Source: Prevotella sp.
Lineage (GTDB): Bacteria; Bacteroidota; Bacteroidia; Bacteroidales; Bacteroidaceae
NCBI GenBank assembly: GCA_017395215.1
Contig: JAFPVW010000199.1
Span: 1-58,395 of the forward strand
Direction: 5' to 3'
Length of the DNA stretch: 58,395 nucleotides
Positions within the stretch are counted from its first letter, which is position 1; every line of letters begins with the position of its first letter. Position numbers and translations under genes: made by a program. Under the pieces are notes generated by a model. It made no database searches, had not been told where the DNA came from, and saw nothing but the letters and a program-made list of their open reading frames with translations. Positions 23,562 through 32,702 of the stretch are shown piece after piece.

Positions 23562-25307
23562 TTAATAGATGCCTTTGTCGTATTTGTAGTCAGGATGCAG
23601 CTTGAGATAGTCGTCAAGCTCCTTCGGACGGAGGATGAGACAGTCTATGCGCAGGTTGCGGTCGTAGTTGGCTCGTTCCCTTGAAGTGACAGCACTGTTA
23701 ATCCTCAGGTAGGGATAGTAGTCGCCCGTGCCGTAATAGGATATCGGGAAGGTGAAGTCGCCCAGATAGATGGTATCGACCTGCGCCGAGTCGCTGACAA
23801 ACGCGCTCTCAGCCACCCAGCTGCGGTCGCCGTCCTGATTCTTGCCAGAGGCATCGGCAAAGCCCATTGTCGCCGAGAAGCGGTAAGGCTTGGTGGCATT
23901 TCTGGGATTGGTAATGTTGGCGGGAACCGTGACCACGTAGATGCTGTAAGTGGTTGAGCGTATTTCCGGGAAGTAGAAGACGACGCCGGGGTTTGTGCTC
24001 TGACTGATAGGCTGCACGTCGAGATAGGCATTTGACGAGAGGTGACCCGTCACCTCAGGATTCTGCGTACCGGGAGTCACATAGATGCGCTGCGGCTCGT
24101 TCTCGTTGGCCACATTGACTGCGCTGGCGATGACGGCTCTGTTCTCAGCCTCTATCCGCAGTTCCGGATTCCAGACTGTCCACGTGCGCATGCGCAGGCT
24201 GTCGTCAGTCAGCCATACCCAGCCATTGCTCTTCGCAATGCGCCGTGTGTTCTCCAACAGGCGTGACGCATCCTCGGAATAGAGTTTCACAGTAAGGGTG
24301 CTATAGAGCGAGTCACAATGGAAGTTTGTTGCGGCATCAGGCGCATCCAGCTGTCGGTTGTCGTACATGTTGTTGTTGAAGAAGAGGCCAGCCGTGAGCA
24401 TCTGGTTGACGATAGAGTCCTGGAGATATTTGACATCCCTGATCTTGACGTCAACCTTCTTTCTTTCGGTTGTCGACGTATTCTCCATGAACTCAAACGA
24501 AGGCACGTAGTGGAAATACTTGCTGATGGTTGCCTTCGCCCTGTTCCATGCCTCGTTGGTAGGCACAATCATGGAGTAGTTGCTGTCCTCACGGTTGATG
24601 TAGGCAAAATAGCGAAGGAAGAGGTCGTTGTGCTCGTCGAAGATGGAGTCGAGATACGTAATCTCGCCATTCAGTGTCGGACCTTGCACACTCTTCTGTT
24701 CATTGAGTTTCCTGACATCATAGCTGTGAATATACGCGCTGATGGAGTCGATGGGGTATTCATAGTTGTTCAGCGACTCGTAGATGTTCTGCACAAACGG
24801 TATCTTTCCCTTCAGCGTATGGATGGTACCGTTGCCCGTTGCCACGTTAGCCTTGTCGATGCCTATGCCCTGAATGACATAGCTGCCGGCGCCGCTGAAG
24901 AGCATCAGTTTCTCGTTCAGCGTGTAAACCCTTTGGTCGACAGCGCCGGAGGCAGGATAGTTGTTGCGGGCAATGTGGTTCTCGACAAACTCCTTCACCA
25001 GGCGGTCGCTACTCAGCGAGGCGAGTGTCTCATAATCAAAGGTACCGTTGACTGGAGCCCAGACGGTGTAAGTCTGAGTGGCGTTGAGCACTTCGTCATA
25101 GCCTGCCTTCTTGAGCAGGGAGGCAAACTGCGACAAGTTCTCATTCTGCAAAATGTTCTGCCAGAGGGTGGCATGCTGCGTGTCGAGCAGCGACGTGTCG
25201 GCATCGTAGTGGTCGTTCCAGTCGGCGCAGGCCGCGAGTGCGAGAGCTGCGGCAGCGCTGCAGCACAGCGAACATTTCGCGATGTGTTTCTTTATATTGG
25301 TAATCAT
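23562..25307 (-). CDS. Fasciclin-domain lipoprotein 3
   Basis: 581 residues. Lipoprotein signal with two Cys in the core and the likely lipid-anchored Cys in LAACADW. The first FAS1 domain is clear: H1 motif TYTVWAPVNGTFDYETL at about 80 and H2-like NGTIHTLKGKI at about 158. A second H1-like motif is SMIVPTNEAWNRAK at about 245. The last 200 residues have no FAS1 features and look like a beta-sandwich ending in IDCLILRPKELDDY. FAS1 domains mediate adhesion or binding of proteins and glycans; the role beside SusCD systems is unknown. Starts 18 bp after fasciclin gene 2, 19 bp before susC. Confidence 0.88.
   Translation of the reverse strand: MITNIKKHIAKCSLCCSAAAALALAACADWNDHYDADTSLLDTQHATLWQNILQNENLSQFASLLKKAGYDEVLNATQTYTVWAPVNGTFDYETLASLSSDRLVKEFVENHIARNNYPASGAVDQRVYTLNEKLMLFSGAGSYVIQGIGIDKANVATGNGTIHTLKGKIPFVQNIYESLNNYEYPIDSISAYIHSYDVRKLNEQKSVQGPTLNGEITYLDSIFDEHNDLFLRYFAYINREDSNYSMIVPTNEAWNRAKATISKYFHYVPSFEFMENTSTTERKKVDVKIRDVKYLQDSIVNQMLTAGLFFNNNMYDNRQLDAPDAATNFHCDSLYSTLTVKLYSEDASRLLENTRRIAKSNGWVWLTDDSLRMRTWTVWNPELRIEAENRAVIASAVNVANENEPQRIYVTPGTQNPEVTGHLSSNAYLDVQPISQSTNPGVVFYFPEIRSTTYSIYVVTVPANITNPRNATKPYRFSATMGFADASGKNQDGDRSWVAESAFVSDSAQVDTIYLGDFTFPISYYGTGDYYPYLRINSAVTSRERANYDRNLRIDCLILRPKELDDYLKLHPDYKYDKGIY
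25246..25264. repeat. GC palindrome in signal peptide, copy 2
   Basis: GCTGCGGCAGCGCTGCAGC within the signal peptide region of fasciclin gene 3, a diverged copy of the shared element. Confidence 0.55.
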
Positions 25308-25325
25308 AATTCTTATAGATATTTG

Positions 25326-27407
25326 TTAGTACATATCTTCCACGTAGCGGGTGTTATTGTAGACGTTCTCGGGGCAGAACTCTATGTAGTCGAGGTGGAA
25401 CTCTCCCTGCGGGTTCTCAATAACGCTCTTGAAGCGGAGCCAGTATTCGCCCTGCTTGAACTCCTGACGGGCAATGATGCGGCGCAGGTCCTTGGGGTTG
25501 TTGCGGGCATAGTTGCCGGAGTTCACGCCGACGGTATAATAAAGAGGTCCGCGCATGTAGCCGAGGTTACGCATATTGGCATCGCTCTCAATACCCTTGT
25601 CGTCAAGGCGGGTCCAGTCGCACCAGCCCGTGTAGACGTCAGGCGTCAGATTGCTGTTGTTGGCCGGAATGATACGCATGTCGAGCGGGATGTCGAGGGC
25701 TTGCATGGCCGAGAGATCCGAGCTGTTGCCGATGTAGAACTGCAGCATGCCTCGCTCGTTCTCAGCCGTGTAGCCGAGACGCAGCTCGTAAGTGCCGTCG
25801 GGCACCGGCGGCAGACGCATGGCGAAGTCGTAGTTACCCATACAGTTGAACTCGTCCTCCTGGTAGTTACTCCAGCTGCTGCCCTGTCCGGGGAAGTAGT
25901 AGAGGCGGGTGTCCTCACCATTGTAGATGGCCATATTCTTAAAGAAGCGCGGTGGGAAGCGGATGTAGTCGCAGTTGGCGTGGCGACCGTCGGTGCCCTG
26001 CTTTCCGCCGTTCAGGGCCTTCACCGTTGAGTAGGCAATACCCCTGAAGGAGTTGGACATCATTTCGAAGCAAATGGCCGTATCGTCAATTCTAATGCGC
26101 TCGTTCAGGGCTCCCCTCGGCACGCGCTCTTCGTAGGCGAGCGTGCTCTTCAGCGGATGGATGTAGCCGTTGACGGCAGCCACCTGCTCCCTGATGCCCT
26201 GCAGCTCGATGCCCTCGAAGAGCACGGCGTGCATAGCCGGTGTTCCCAGCTCGGCCACCATGTCGGTGAGCGAGTTGTTGGCTGTCCAGCGGTTCAGCAT
26301 CAGCTTACCGTTGTTGCGGGTTACCTTCACCAGTGTGTAGGGCAGAAGGGTCTCGTAGTATTCTACCAGCGTCACCTTCGATATCTGATTGTGCGAGTTG
26401 ACCAGCTTCTCGTAAGGAATCTTGTACTCCAGGACATGGTAGCGCACGAACATGCTCAGCGTGTTCCAGGGGTTCTTGAAGTCGTTGGCGGTACTGATGG
26501 CGATGTGGTTGTTGCGCGCATAGTCGTACCATCCCGTCCCCTGTGCCGCACAGTTACCGTAGACGCTGTCGGCATACTCCTTGAGCTGGTCGATGTTGGT
26601 AATGCCACGGCTGGCCAGGGTCTCGTCGGTCTCGGCAAAGATGGTGTAGCCCTGTTCGCACTTGTCGGGTGTGTAGAAGCCACGCTTGTTGTCGACGGCA
26701 TCGAAGTCGGTTGTGCTGATGTTAGTCAGCGAGTCGGCCAGTCCCGTCAGCTTCAAGGCCTGGGTGAAGAGGGTGTACTTGTCGGGACGGTTCTCCATCT
26801 CACCGGCCACGAGCATGTTCGAGCGGCGTATCACCTGGTCGATCTCGTGCAGGACGCCGTTCTCCAGCTCGTTGTCCATGCTCGTCACCTTCGAGTATCG
26901 GCTGATGAGCACTGAGCCTGACACCGAGTCGATAGAGGTGTTGATGTCGCGTCCGAGCATGGTCTTGATGGTCAGACCGTTACCCATGTTTACGCCCATC
27001 ACCTCAGAGCCTAACAGATGGAACAAGGCGATGTCCTTGCACAGCGAGTCGGTCAGTCCCTCCAACCCGCGCCCGGTCATGCCGTTATGGGGCAGCTCCT
27101 TGTTCACGGGGTCGTCATAGAGGCTGTCAATATACTCGATGACAGCATCATTCGAAGGTGCGAAGCAGGTGTAGGTGCCGTAGGCCGAAAGAATCTTGTC
27201 GTAGCCGATACGTGACAGGATGTAGTTGAAGTTGCTGAACTTCTCGCTGCGGTTCACGAGATAGTCCTCGATGGTCTCACCCGTGAACGTATAGAGGTTC
27301 GACTCGTCGATGTCCTCCTTACAGGAGGTGAGCGGCGAGAGGGCTGCGACGGCCCCGCAGCACAACCAGCAGGCGGTTATGATATGTTTGATGCTTTTGG
27401 TAATCAT
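25326..27407 (-). CDS. Fasciclin-domain lipoprotein 2
   Basis: 693 residues. Lipoprotein signal ending LTSCKED. Two FAS1 domains are recognisable: H1 motifs TYTCFAPSNDAVIEYID (about 80) and GYTIFAETDETL (about 260), with H2-like NGVLHEIDQVI (about 185) and NGYIHPLKSTL (about 415). The C-terminal 260 residues form a separate module with many aromatic residues (YNGEDTRLYYFPGQGSSW) and end in LDYIEFCPENVYNN, the look of a galactose-binding-like beta-sandwich. ATG 27407 is chosen over a TTG nine bases upstream in the repeat array. Positioned between the first SusD and fasciclin gene 3, where surface glycan-binding proteins usually sit in polysaccharide loci. Confidence 0.88.
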   Translation of the reverse strand: MITKSIKHIITACWLCCGAVAALSPLTSCKEDIDESNLYTFTGETIEDYLVNRSEKFSNFNYILSRIGYDKILSAYGTYTCFAPSNDAVIEYIDSLYDDPVNKELPHNGMTGRGLEGLTDSLCKDIALFHLLGSEVMGVNMGNGLTIKTMLGRDINTSIDSVSGSVLISRYSKVTSMDNELENGVLHEIDQVIRRSNMLVAGEMENRPDKYTLFTQALKLTGLADSLTNISTTDFDAVDNKRGFYTPDKCEQGYTIFAETDETLASRGITNIDQLKEYADSVYGNCAAQGTGWYDYARNNHIAISTANDFKNPWNTLSMFVRYHVLEYKIPYEKLVNSHNQISKVTLVEYYETLLPYTLVKVTRNNGKLMLNRWTANNSLTDMVAELGTPAMHAVLFEGIELQGIREQVAAVNGYIHPLKSTLAYEERVPRGALNERIRIDDTAICFEMMSNSFRGIAYSTVKALNGGKQGTDGRHANCDYIRFPPRFFKNMAIYNGEDTRLYYFPGQGSSWSNYQEDEFNCMGNYDFAMRLPPVPDGTYELRLGYTAENERGMLQFYIGNSSDLSAMQALDIPLDMRIIPANNSNLTPDVYTGWCDWTRLDDKGIESDANMRNLGYMRGPLYYTVGVNSGNYARNNPKDLRRIIARQEFKQGEYWLRFKSVIENPQGEFHLDYIEFCPENVYNNTRYVEDMY
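27343..27361. repeat. GC palindrome in signal peptide, copy 3
   Basis: GCTGCGACGGCCCCGCAGC, the most diverged copy, in the signal peptide of fasciclin gene 2. Confidence 0.5.
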
Positions 27408-27446
27408 AATTCTCAATTATCAATTTTCAATTCTCAATTCTCAATT
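27408..27446. repeat. AATTGA-type repeat array at the susD/fasciclin-2 junction
   Basis: Five units of TTGAGAA/TTGAAAA/TTGATAA type on the minus strand. The SusD stop codon (TGA of AATTGA) is supplied by the first unit and the last unit abuts the next ATG. Confidence 0.65.
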
Positions 27447-29225
27447 CTTTGAAGTAGACTTCTCCTGGATGTAGACGGGATTCTGGTTCAAGAGGCTGTT
27501 CACCTTCACCTCACTCTCCTGTATAGGCCAGTAGAGGTAGGGCTCGCTCTTCATCTTGAACGACACGGCGTCGCCGCCACCGTCGTTACTGTACTTCCTG
27601 ATGACCATGGTGAGCATGGGCTGGTAGAGTTCAGGCCAGGCTCCAGTGTCGGCCAGACGCTGGCTGATGTTGACACCGGTCATGTGGCGGTAGCAGTAGC
27701 GCATGAGGTCGAACCAGCGCTTGCCTTCGAAGCAGAGCTCACGCTCACGCTCGGCGAGCACGAGCAGTTCCATGTCTTCCTTCGACTTGAAGTTCTCGAA
27801 CTTCAGCGTGTCGGTGGCATTCTTGGCCATCGAGCGCTTGTTGACGGCCTGCACCAAGTCAAAGGCGCGCTTCAGCGTCACGCGGTCGCTGTCGCTGGCA
27901 GCCGTCTCCACCAGGGCCTCGGCCTTCATCAGCATGACGTCGGTCAGGCGGTAGACAATCCAGTTCTGGCGGAACTCGTCGAACGAGCGGCTGTTCGACT
28001 TTGCCGGGCCCACCGTCAGCGCTGTGAGGTTCGTGGCAATGTCGTCAGTGGCCACCATCTTGCGGATGGCGAGCTGCTGGGCCTCCTCGTTGTTGGCATC
28101 GAAGACGTTGTTCCAGAAGCGGTAGTCGTTCTTCGACATGTAAACCTTCTGGGCATCGGCAGTGTTGGCGTTGGTAGCCACGCTGTTGAAAAGCTGCGAG
28201 GCCATCAGGATGCTGGTCTGCTGGTGGTTGTCTTTATTGCCTGACTCGTAGTAGTAGTTCTCTAAAGCCGTGTTCGAGTTGTTGCGGCCGTTGTACTGCC
28301 ACTCCAGGATGCTCTCGTGGGAGTTTCCGCGATTGGTGCCGAAGATGGTGGAGTAGGCCATGTCGCCGTCTTCAAGATGGTAGCGGTCCTCCTCCTTGCT
28401 GGTGATGTCTAACTCCTGATAGAGCTTGTAGTAGGCATCCTTGGCATTGATGACCGAGTCGCTGAAGGCGATGGCCTCCTGGTAGTCGCCGGCACTGTGG
28501 GTCATGGCGGCGCGCCACAGGTAGATGTCGGCCATCAGGGCGTGGACGGCGTCGCGGGTCATGTAGCCCCAGTTGCGCCAGTCGTTGCGTCCGTAGGAGC
28601 CTGACTTCATGATGTACTTCCGGGCCTCGTCCAGGTCTTCTAAGCAATGCTGTAGCACTACGTCGGGGGCACTCTGCGGCATGGCCTCCACCTGACTGTC
28701 GTCCTCGTAGGAGCGGGTCGAGTAGGGGACGTCGCGGAAAGCACGCACCAGGTAGAAGTAGCACAGTGAACGCAGGGCCAGCATCTGGGCCCGCACCACC
28801 TGATAGTCGCCCTCGGTGAACTCCGGGTCTTCGATCATGACGTCGGGGGCGTGGTTCAGCACGACGTTGCAGTTGTTGATAACCTTATAGAAGTTGCTCC
28901 ACGAGGTGTACCTGTTCGTGGGCAGCAGGATGACAGCACTGATGTTGTCGAGCGTGTTGTCGTTATAGTCGCCCAGCTTCACCAGCTCGTCGGAGCGGTA
29001 GGCGCCCCACATGATGGCGCGTTCCTGAATGCTGTAGTCTATCATGCTCAGGTAGCAGCCGTCCACCATCTGGTCAACGTCCGCCTTCTTCTTCCAGAAG
29101 TCTTCGGCAACGATGCGGTCCGTCGGGTAGATGGTCAGGAAGTCGTTGCAGGCCGTGAAGGCTGCGGCACCGCCGCAACACAGCAAACAAGCGATGAGGG
29201 TATGTTTTATGCTTTTGGTAATCAT
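27441..29225 (-). CDS. SusD/RagB-family lipoprotein, first pair
   Basis: 594 residues with lipoprotein signal FTACNDF. SusD hallmarks are present: FLTIYPTDRIVAEDFW near the mature N-terminus, FYKVINNCNVVLNHAP, ALRSLCYFYLVRAFRDVPYS, and a C-terminal LLVLAERERELCFEGKRWFDLMRY, an almost perfect family signature. It should pair with the SusC gene that lies 43 bp upstream. The gene begins with ATGATTACCAAAAGCATAAA, nearly the same 20 bases as the other susD and fasciclin gene 2. Its stop codon lies in a repeat array. Ligand unknown. Confidence 0.96.
   Translation of the reverse strand: MITKSIKHTLIACLLCCGGAAAFTACNDFLTIYPTDRIVAEDFWKKKADVDQMVDGCYLSMIDYSIQERAIMWGAYRSDELVKLGDYNDNTLDNISAVILLPTNRYTSWSNFYKVINNCNVVLNHAPDVMIEDPEFTEGDYQVVRAQMLALRSLCYFYLVRAFRDVPYSTRSYEDDSQVEAMPQSAPDVVLQHCLEDLDEARKYIMKSGSYGRNDWRNWGYMTRDAVHALMADIYLWRAAMTHSAGDYQEAIAFSDSVINAKDAYYKLYQELDITSKEEDRYHLEDGDMAYSTIFGTNRGNSHESILEWQYNGRNNSNTALENYYYESGNKDNHQQTSILMASQLFNSVATNANTADAQKVYMSKNDYRFWNNVFDANNEEAQQLAIRKMVATDDIATNLTALTVGPAKSNSRSFDEFRQNWIVYRLTDVMLMKAEALVETAASDSDRVTLKRAFDLVQAVNKRSMAKNATDTLKFENFKSKEDMELLVLAERERELCFEGKRWFDLMRYCYRHMTGVNISQRLADTGAWPELYQPMLTMVIRKYSNDGGGDAVSFKMKSEPYLYWPIQESEVKVNSLLNQNPVYIQEKSTSKN
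29161..29179. repeat. GC palindrome in signal peptide, copy 4
   Basis: GCTGCGGCACCGCCGCAAC, differing from copy 1 at one base, in the signal peptide of the first susD-like gene. Confidence 0.65.
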
Positions 29226-29265
29226 AATTCCTAATTCTCAATTATCAATACTCAATTATCAATTC
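29226..29265. repeat. AATTGA-type repeat array at the susC/susD junction (first pair)
   Basis: Repeated TTGATAA/TTGAGTA/TTGAGAA units on the minus strand fill the 43-bp spacer up to the susD ATG. Confidence 0.65.
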
Positions 29266-29268
29266 CAC

Positions 29269-32200
29269 TTAGAATCCCACTTGAATGTTCAGCGTAACCG
29301 ACTTGCTTCGCGGTGTCTGAGAGTTGTCGTAGGCAATGCCCCACGAACCGGGAGAGTGCTCCGGGTCTGTACCGCTGTACTTGCTCCAGCAGAACAGGTT
29401 CTGGCCGGAGATACTTGTCGTCAGACGGTTCAGGCCGATAGATTTCAGCATCTTCTTCTTGAAGTTATAAGAAAGCTGAATGTAGCTCATACGGACGAAC
29501 GAGGCATCCTCGACGTAGCGGTCACTGCCGAGCCAGTTGTAGCCCGTGTCGAACATAGCGCGCGGAATCTGCGTCACGTCGCCGTTCTTGCGCCAGCGCC
29601 AGTTCACGGCCGAGCTTTGGTTGTAGGCATTGAACATCTCCTCGAGCCCCATCTTGGCCGAGTTCACAATCTTGATGCCCTGACGGTAGCTGAAGCTGGT
29701 GCGCAGCGACCATCCGTCGTACTGCAGGTTCACACCGAAGCCACCGTTGAGGTGGGGGTTCGAGTTGCCTAAGTAGACGATGTCGAGCGAGTTGATCTGG
29801 CCGTCGTTGTTCACGTCGTCGTAGATGGCGTCGCCACCCTGGAACTTATACGTCGAGCTGCCGTCGTCGAAGTTGTAGACCTGGCGGATGGGGTCGCCGT
29901 TGGCGTCCATCATGACGTGGCCCTCGTTGTCGATGGCAACAGGGGCGGTCTTGCCCTTGGCCAGGAAGTCGTTGTTGATGAAGTTCTGCAGCTGTTCGCC
30001 GGTCCAGCCGTTGCTCTCCTTCATGTTGAGCAGATATTCATAGGTGTACTGGTAGACGCCCTTATAGCGCAGTCCGTAGATAGAGCCGAGGGGGTTGCCC
30101 TTCTGAATGCGGTTCAGGTACTGTCCGCGCTTGCTGGGGTCCCATTCGCCGTTGATGCTCTCGAGCACGCTCTCGTCCATCTCGACAATCTCGTTGAAGT
30201 TCTGCGAGATGTTGAAGTTGGCACTGAGTGAGAACTTGCCGATGTTGATAATACGGTTGGCCGATACGTTCAGTTCCCAACCCTTGTTGGTCATCTCGCC
30301 GACGTTTGCCCACGACAGTGAGCTGAAGCCTGTCGACGACGGTATGCGGACGCCCGACATCAGCAGGTCCTTCGTCCGCTTGAAGTAGTAGTTGAAGTCA
30401 CCCGTCAGCTTGCCGTCGAAGAAGCCGAAGTCGCCACCGAGGTTCAGCTGCGACGTGCGCTCCCACTTCAGGTTGTTCAGCTGCAGGCCCTCAAGATAGG
30501 TCACGCTGTGCTTGTCGGCCACGCTACCATAGATGCCGTTCGTGGCATACTTGGAGTACTGCAGGTATTGCGAGCCGGGCTGGCGTCCCACGATACCCCA
30601 TGAGGCACGGAAGGCCAGCATCGAGAGCGTCGGCTTGAGTTTCTCCATGAACGGCTCGTCGGAGATGATCCACTTGGCCGAGAGGCCCGGGAACCAGCCC
30701 CACTTCTTGGTGTCGCCGAACTTCGTGGTACCGTCAGCACGCAGCGACGGGTCCAGCACGTAGCGTCCCTTGTAGGCGAAGTGGCCGGTATAGACCATCG
30801 ACATGGAGCGCCACTGTCCGTTGCCGGTGCTCATGTCCTCGACGTTGGTATCGACGGTGGGCGACGTCGTTCCGTTAGGTGCGTTGCGGTTTACCACGCG
30901 CTGGTTGTTGTCGTTGCCGCTGGTCAGCTCCCACTTGCCGAGCATCTGGATTTTGATGTCCTGATTGTTGAAGTAGGGAACAAAGGTCAGCTGGTGGCGG
31001 GTTGTAAAGGCCAGCGAGTTGTAGTCATATACCTCCGAGCGGTTATAGTTGCCATCCTCCCAGCCTTGGGTCGACAGCGAGCCGGGCCAATACTTGGGCT
31101 CACTCTTCGAGAAGATGTCCATGTAGACCAGACCGACGTAGTTCAGCTGCGTGGCCGAGTCGTCCTTGCTCATCAGGTAGTAGTCGAGGCGGAACTCAGG
31201 CGAGATACGGTAGGTCTTCTCGTTGCGCCAGGCCTGTTCGGCTATGGCGACAGGGTTACCCAGACTGCGGATGGCCGACAACTGTCTCGACGATGTTCCT
31301 GCCAACGACGAACCGACATCGTTAGAGGTACCCTCAGGCAGCATGATATAGAATTCATTGGTGTCGTGGCCGTTGGCATCCTGACGATAGACGGCCATGT
31401 TGGGCGACAGCTTCTGCGAACGGCCCAGAATGTTGTCATCGTAGTTGCGCAGGTTGGCCGTATAGGTCAGCGGGAAGGTGGTGCGGAACGTGATGCGGTC
31501 CGACACGAAGTAGTCGAGTGCCAGTTTCGTGGTGAAGCGGTCGAGCTTTTGCTTGATGATGGTACCCGTCTGGTGGTCGTAACCGGCCGAGACGCGGAAG
31601 TTGGCCTTCTCGCCACCACCGGTAAGCGTCAGGTAGTGGTACTGGCTCCAGCCGGTCTGCTGCACCTCCTTCACCCAGTCGGTGTTGTTGTTCCAGTTCT
31701 CGAACTCAGCCCACGAGCGGTTGTAGTTGATCTCGTTGATGTTGGTCGTTGCCGTGGCGCTCTGGGCGGGGTTGTAGTACATCTCCTTCAGCATCATGGT
31801 GTAGTCGTCACCGTTCAGCAGGTTGTAGCCCTTGGGCTGCCACGATGCCTGGACGCGCAGTGAGTAGTCAACACGAGTGGCACCGCGGGCACCACGCTTG
31901 GTGCGGATCTGGATGACACCGTTTGCACCACGCGATCCCCATACGGCTGTGGCAGCGGCATCCTTCAGCACCTGGATATCCTCGATGTCGGAGGGGTTCA
32001 CCGACAGCAGCGAGGCGTAGGTCTCTTCGTTGGCGTTCTGGAAGTCGAAGTTCTCGTCGGGATTGTCGAAGATGTTGCCGTCGACGACGATGAGCGGTTC
32101 GGCCGAGCCGTTGATACTGGTCACACCACGCAGGCGCATGGTCGTTCCGGCACCGAGGTTACCCGAGTTGGCCACGATGTCGAGACCGGCAATCTGGCCC

Positions 32201-32670
32201 TGCAGGGCTTCGTCGGCCGACGTGAAGGCCAGACCCTCGACCTCCTTCATGTTAAACGTCTGGGCGGCCACCGACACCTCGCGTTCGGGGATGGCCAGGC
32301 CGCCCTGGTTGAACTTACGCTTGGCAGTGATGGTCACCTCCTTGATCTGGGTGGCATCCTGCAGCTTGATGTCGAAGCGTGTACGTGTGCCGATGGGCAG
32401 TATCTGCGTCTTGTAGCCCACGTACGATATCTTCAGCTTGTTCTTGGCATTCTTGACGGCCATCGAGAAGTTACCGTTCAAGTCGGTCTGCGTGAAGGAG
32501 ACGTTACGGTTGTTACCGTCTACCTCGACGACGTTACACATCATCACCGGCCCGAAGGCGTCGCTGACGGTACCCGAGATACGGGCCTCCTGGGCGAGGC
32601 AATTGACAACGAACAATTGACAACTGACAATTACCAATCCCAATATTCTGTATAGTCTTTTACTAATCAT
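29269..32670 (-). CDS. SusC/RagA-family TonB-dependent transporter, first pair
   Basis: 1133 residues from ATG 32670; an in-frame TTG nine bases earlier is part of a repeat array. After the signal peptide (ending VVNCLAQ) comes a carboxypeptidase-D regulatory-like domain (ARISGTVSDAFGPVMMCNV), then the plug domain with LQGQIAGLDIVANSGNLGAG, PLIVVDGNIFDN and the SusC signature DIEDIQVLKDAAATAVWGS, then the barrel, which ends SVTLNIQVGF. It is the first transporter of the operon and directly follows the largest fasciclin lipoprotein; its start region lies inside the repeat that also holds the fasciclin stop codon. Ligand unknown. Confidence 0.97.
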   Translation of the reverse strand: MISKRLYRILGLVIVSCQLFVVNCLAQEARISGTVSDAFGPVMMCNVVEVDGNNRNVSFTQTDLNGNFSMAVKNAKNKLKISYVGYKTQILPIGTRTRFDIKLQDATQIKEVTITAKRKFNQGGLAIPEREVSVAAQTFNMKEVEGLAFTSADEALQGQIAGLDIVANSGNLGAGTTMRLRGVTSINGSAEPLIVVDGNIFDNPDENFDFQNANEETYASLLSVNPSDIEDIQVLKDAAATAVWGSRGANGVIQIRTKRGARGATRVDYSLRVQASWQPKGYNLLNGDDYTMMLKEMYYNPAQSATATTNINEINYNRSWAEFENWNNNTDWVKEVQQTGWSQYHYLTLTGGGEKANFRVSAGYDHQTGTIIKQKLDRFTTKLALDYFVSDRITFRTTFPLTYTANLRNYDDNILGRSQKLSPNMAVYRQDANGHDTNEFYIMLPEGTSNDVGSSLAGTSSRQLSAIRSLGNPVAIAEQAWRNEKTYRISPEFRLDYYLMSKDDSATQLNYVGLVYMDIFSKSEPKYWPGSLSTQGWEDGNYNRSEVYDYNSLAFTTRHQLTFVPYFNNQDIKIQMLGKWELTSGNDNNQRVVNRNAPNGTTSPTVDTNVEDMSTGNGQWRSMSMVYTGHFAYKGRYVLDPSLRADGTTKFGDTKKWGWFPGLSAKWIISDEPFMEKLKPTLSMLAFRASWGIVGRQPGSQYLQYSKYATNGIYGSVADKHSVTYLEGLQLNNLKWERTSQLNLGGDFGFFDGKLTGDFNYYFKRTKDLLMSGVRIPSSTGFSSLSWANVGEMTNKGWELNVSANRIINIGKFSLSANFNISQNFNEIVEMDESVLESINGEWDPSKRGQYLNRIQKGNPLGSIYGLRYKGVYQYTYEYLLNMKESNGWTGEQLQNFINNDFLAKGKTAPVAIDNEGHVMMDANGDPIRQVYNFDDGSSTYKFQGGDAIYDDVNNDGQINSLDIVYLGNSNPHLNGGFGVNLQYDGWSLRTSFSYRQGIKIVNSAKMGLEEMFNAYNQSSAVNWRWRKNGDVTQIPRAMFDTGYNWLGSDRYVEDASFVRMSYIQLSYNFKKKMLKSIGLNRLTTSISGQNLFCWSKYSGTDPEHSPGSWGIAYDNSQTPRSKSVTLNIQVGF

Positions 32671-32702
32671 AATTCTCAATTATCAATTCTCAGTTCTCAA
32701 TT
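32671..32702. repeat. AATTGA-type repeat array at the fasciclin-1/susC junction
   Basis: Units TTGAGAA, CTGAGAA, TTGATAA, TTGAGAA on the minus strand. They encode the last residues of fasciclin 1 (ELRTEN), its TGA stop, and the leader of susC. Confidence 0.65.

Noticed and set aside
24318-26030. 570-residue plus-strand open frame opposite fasciclin genes 2 and 3
   Set aside because: It crosses the junction of two good genes and has shadow-like composition.
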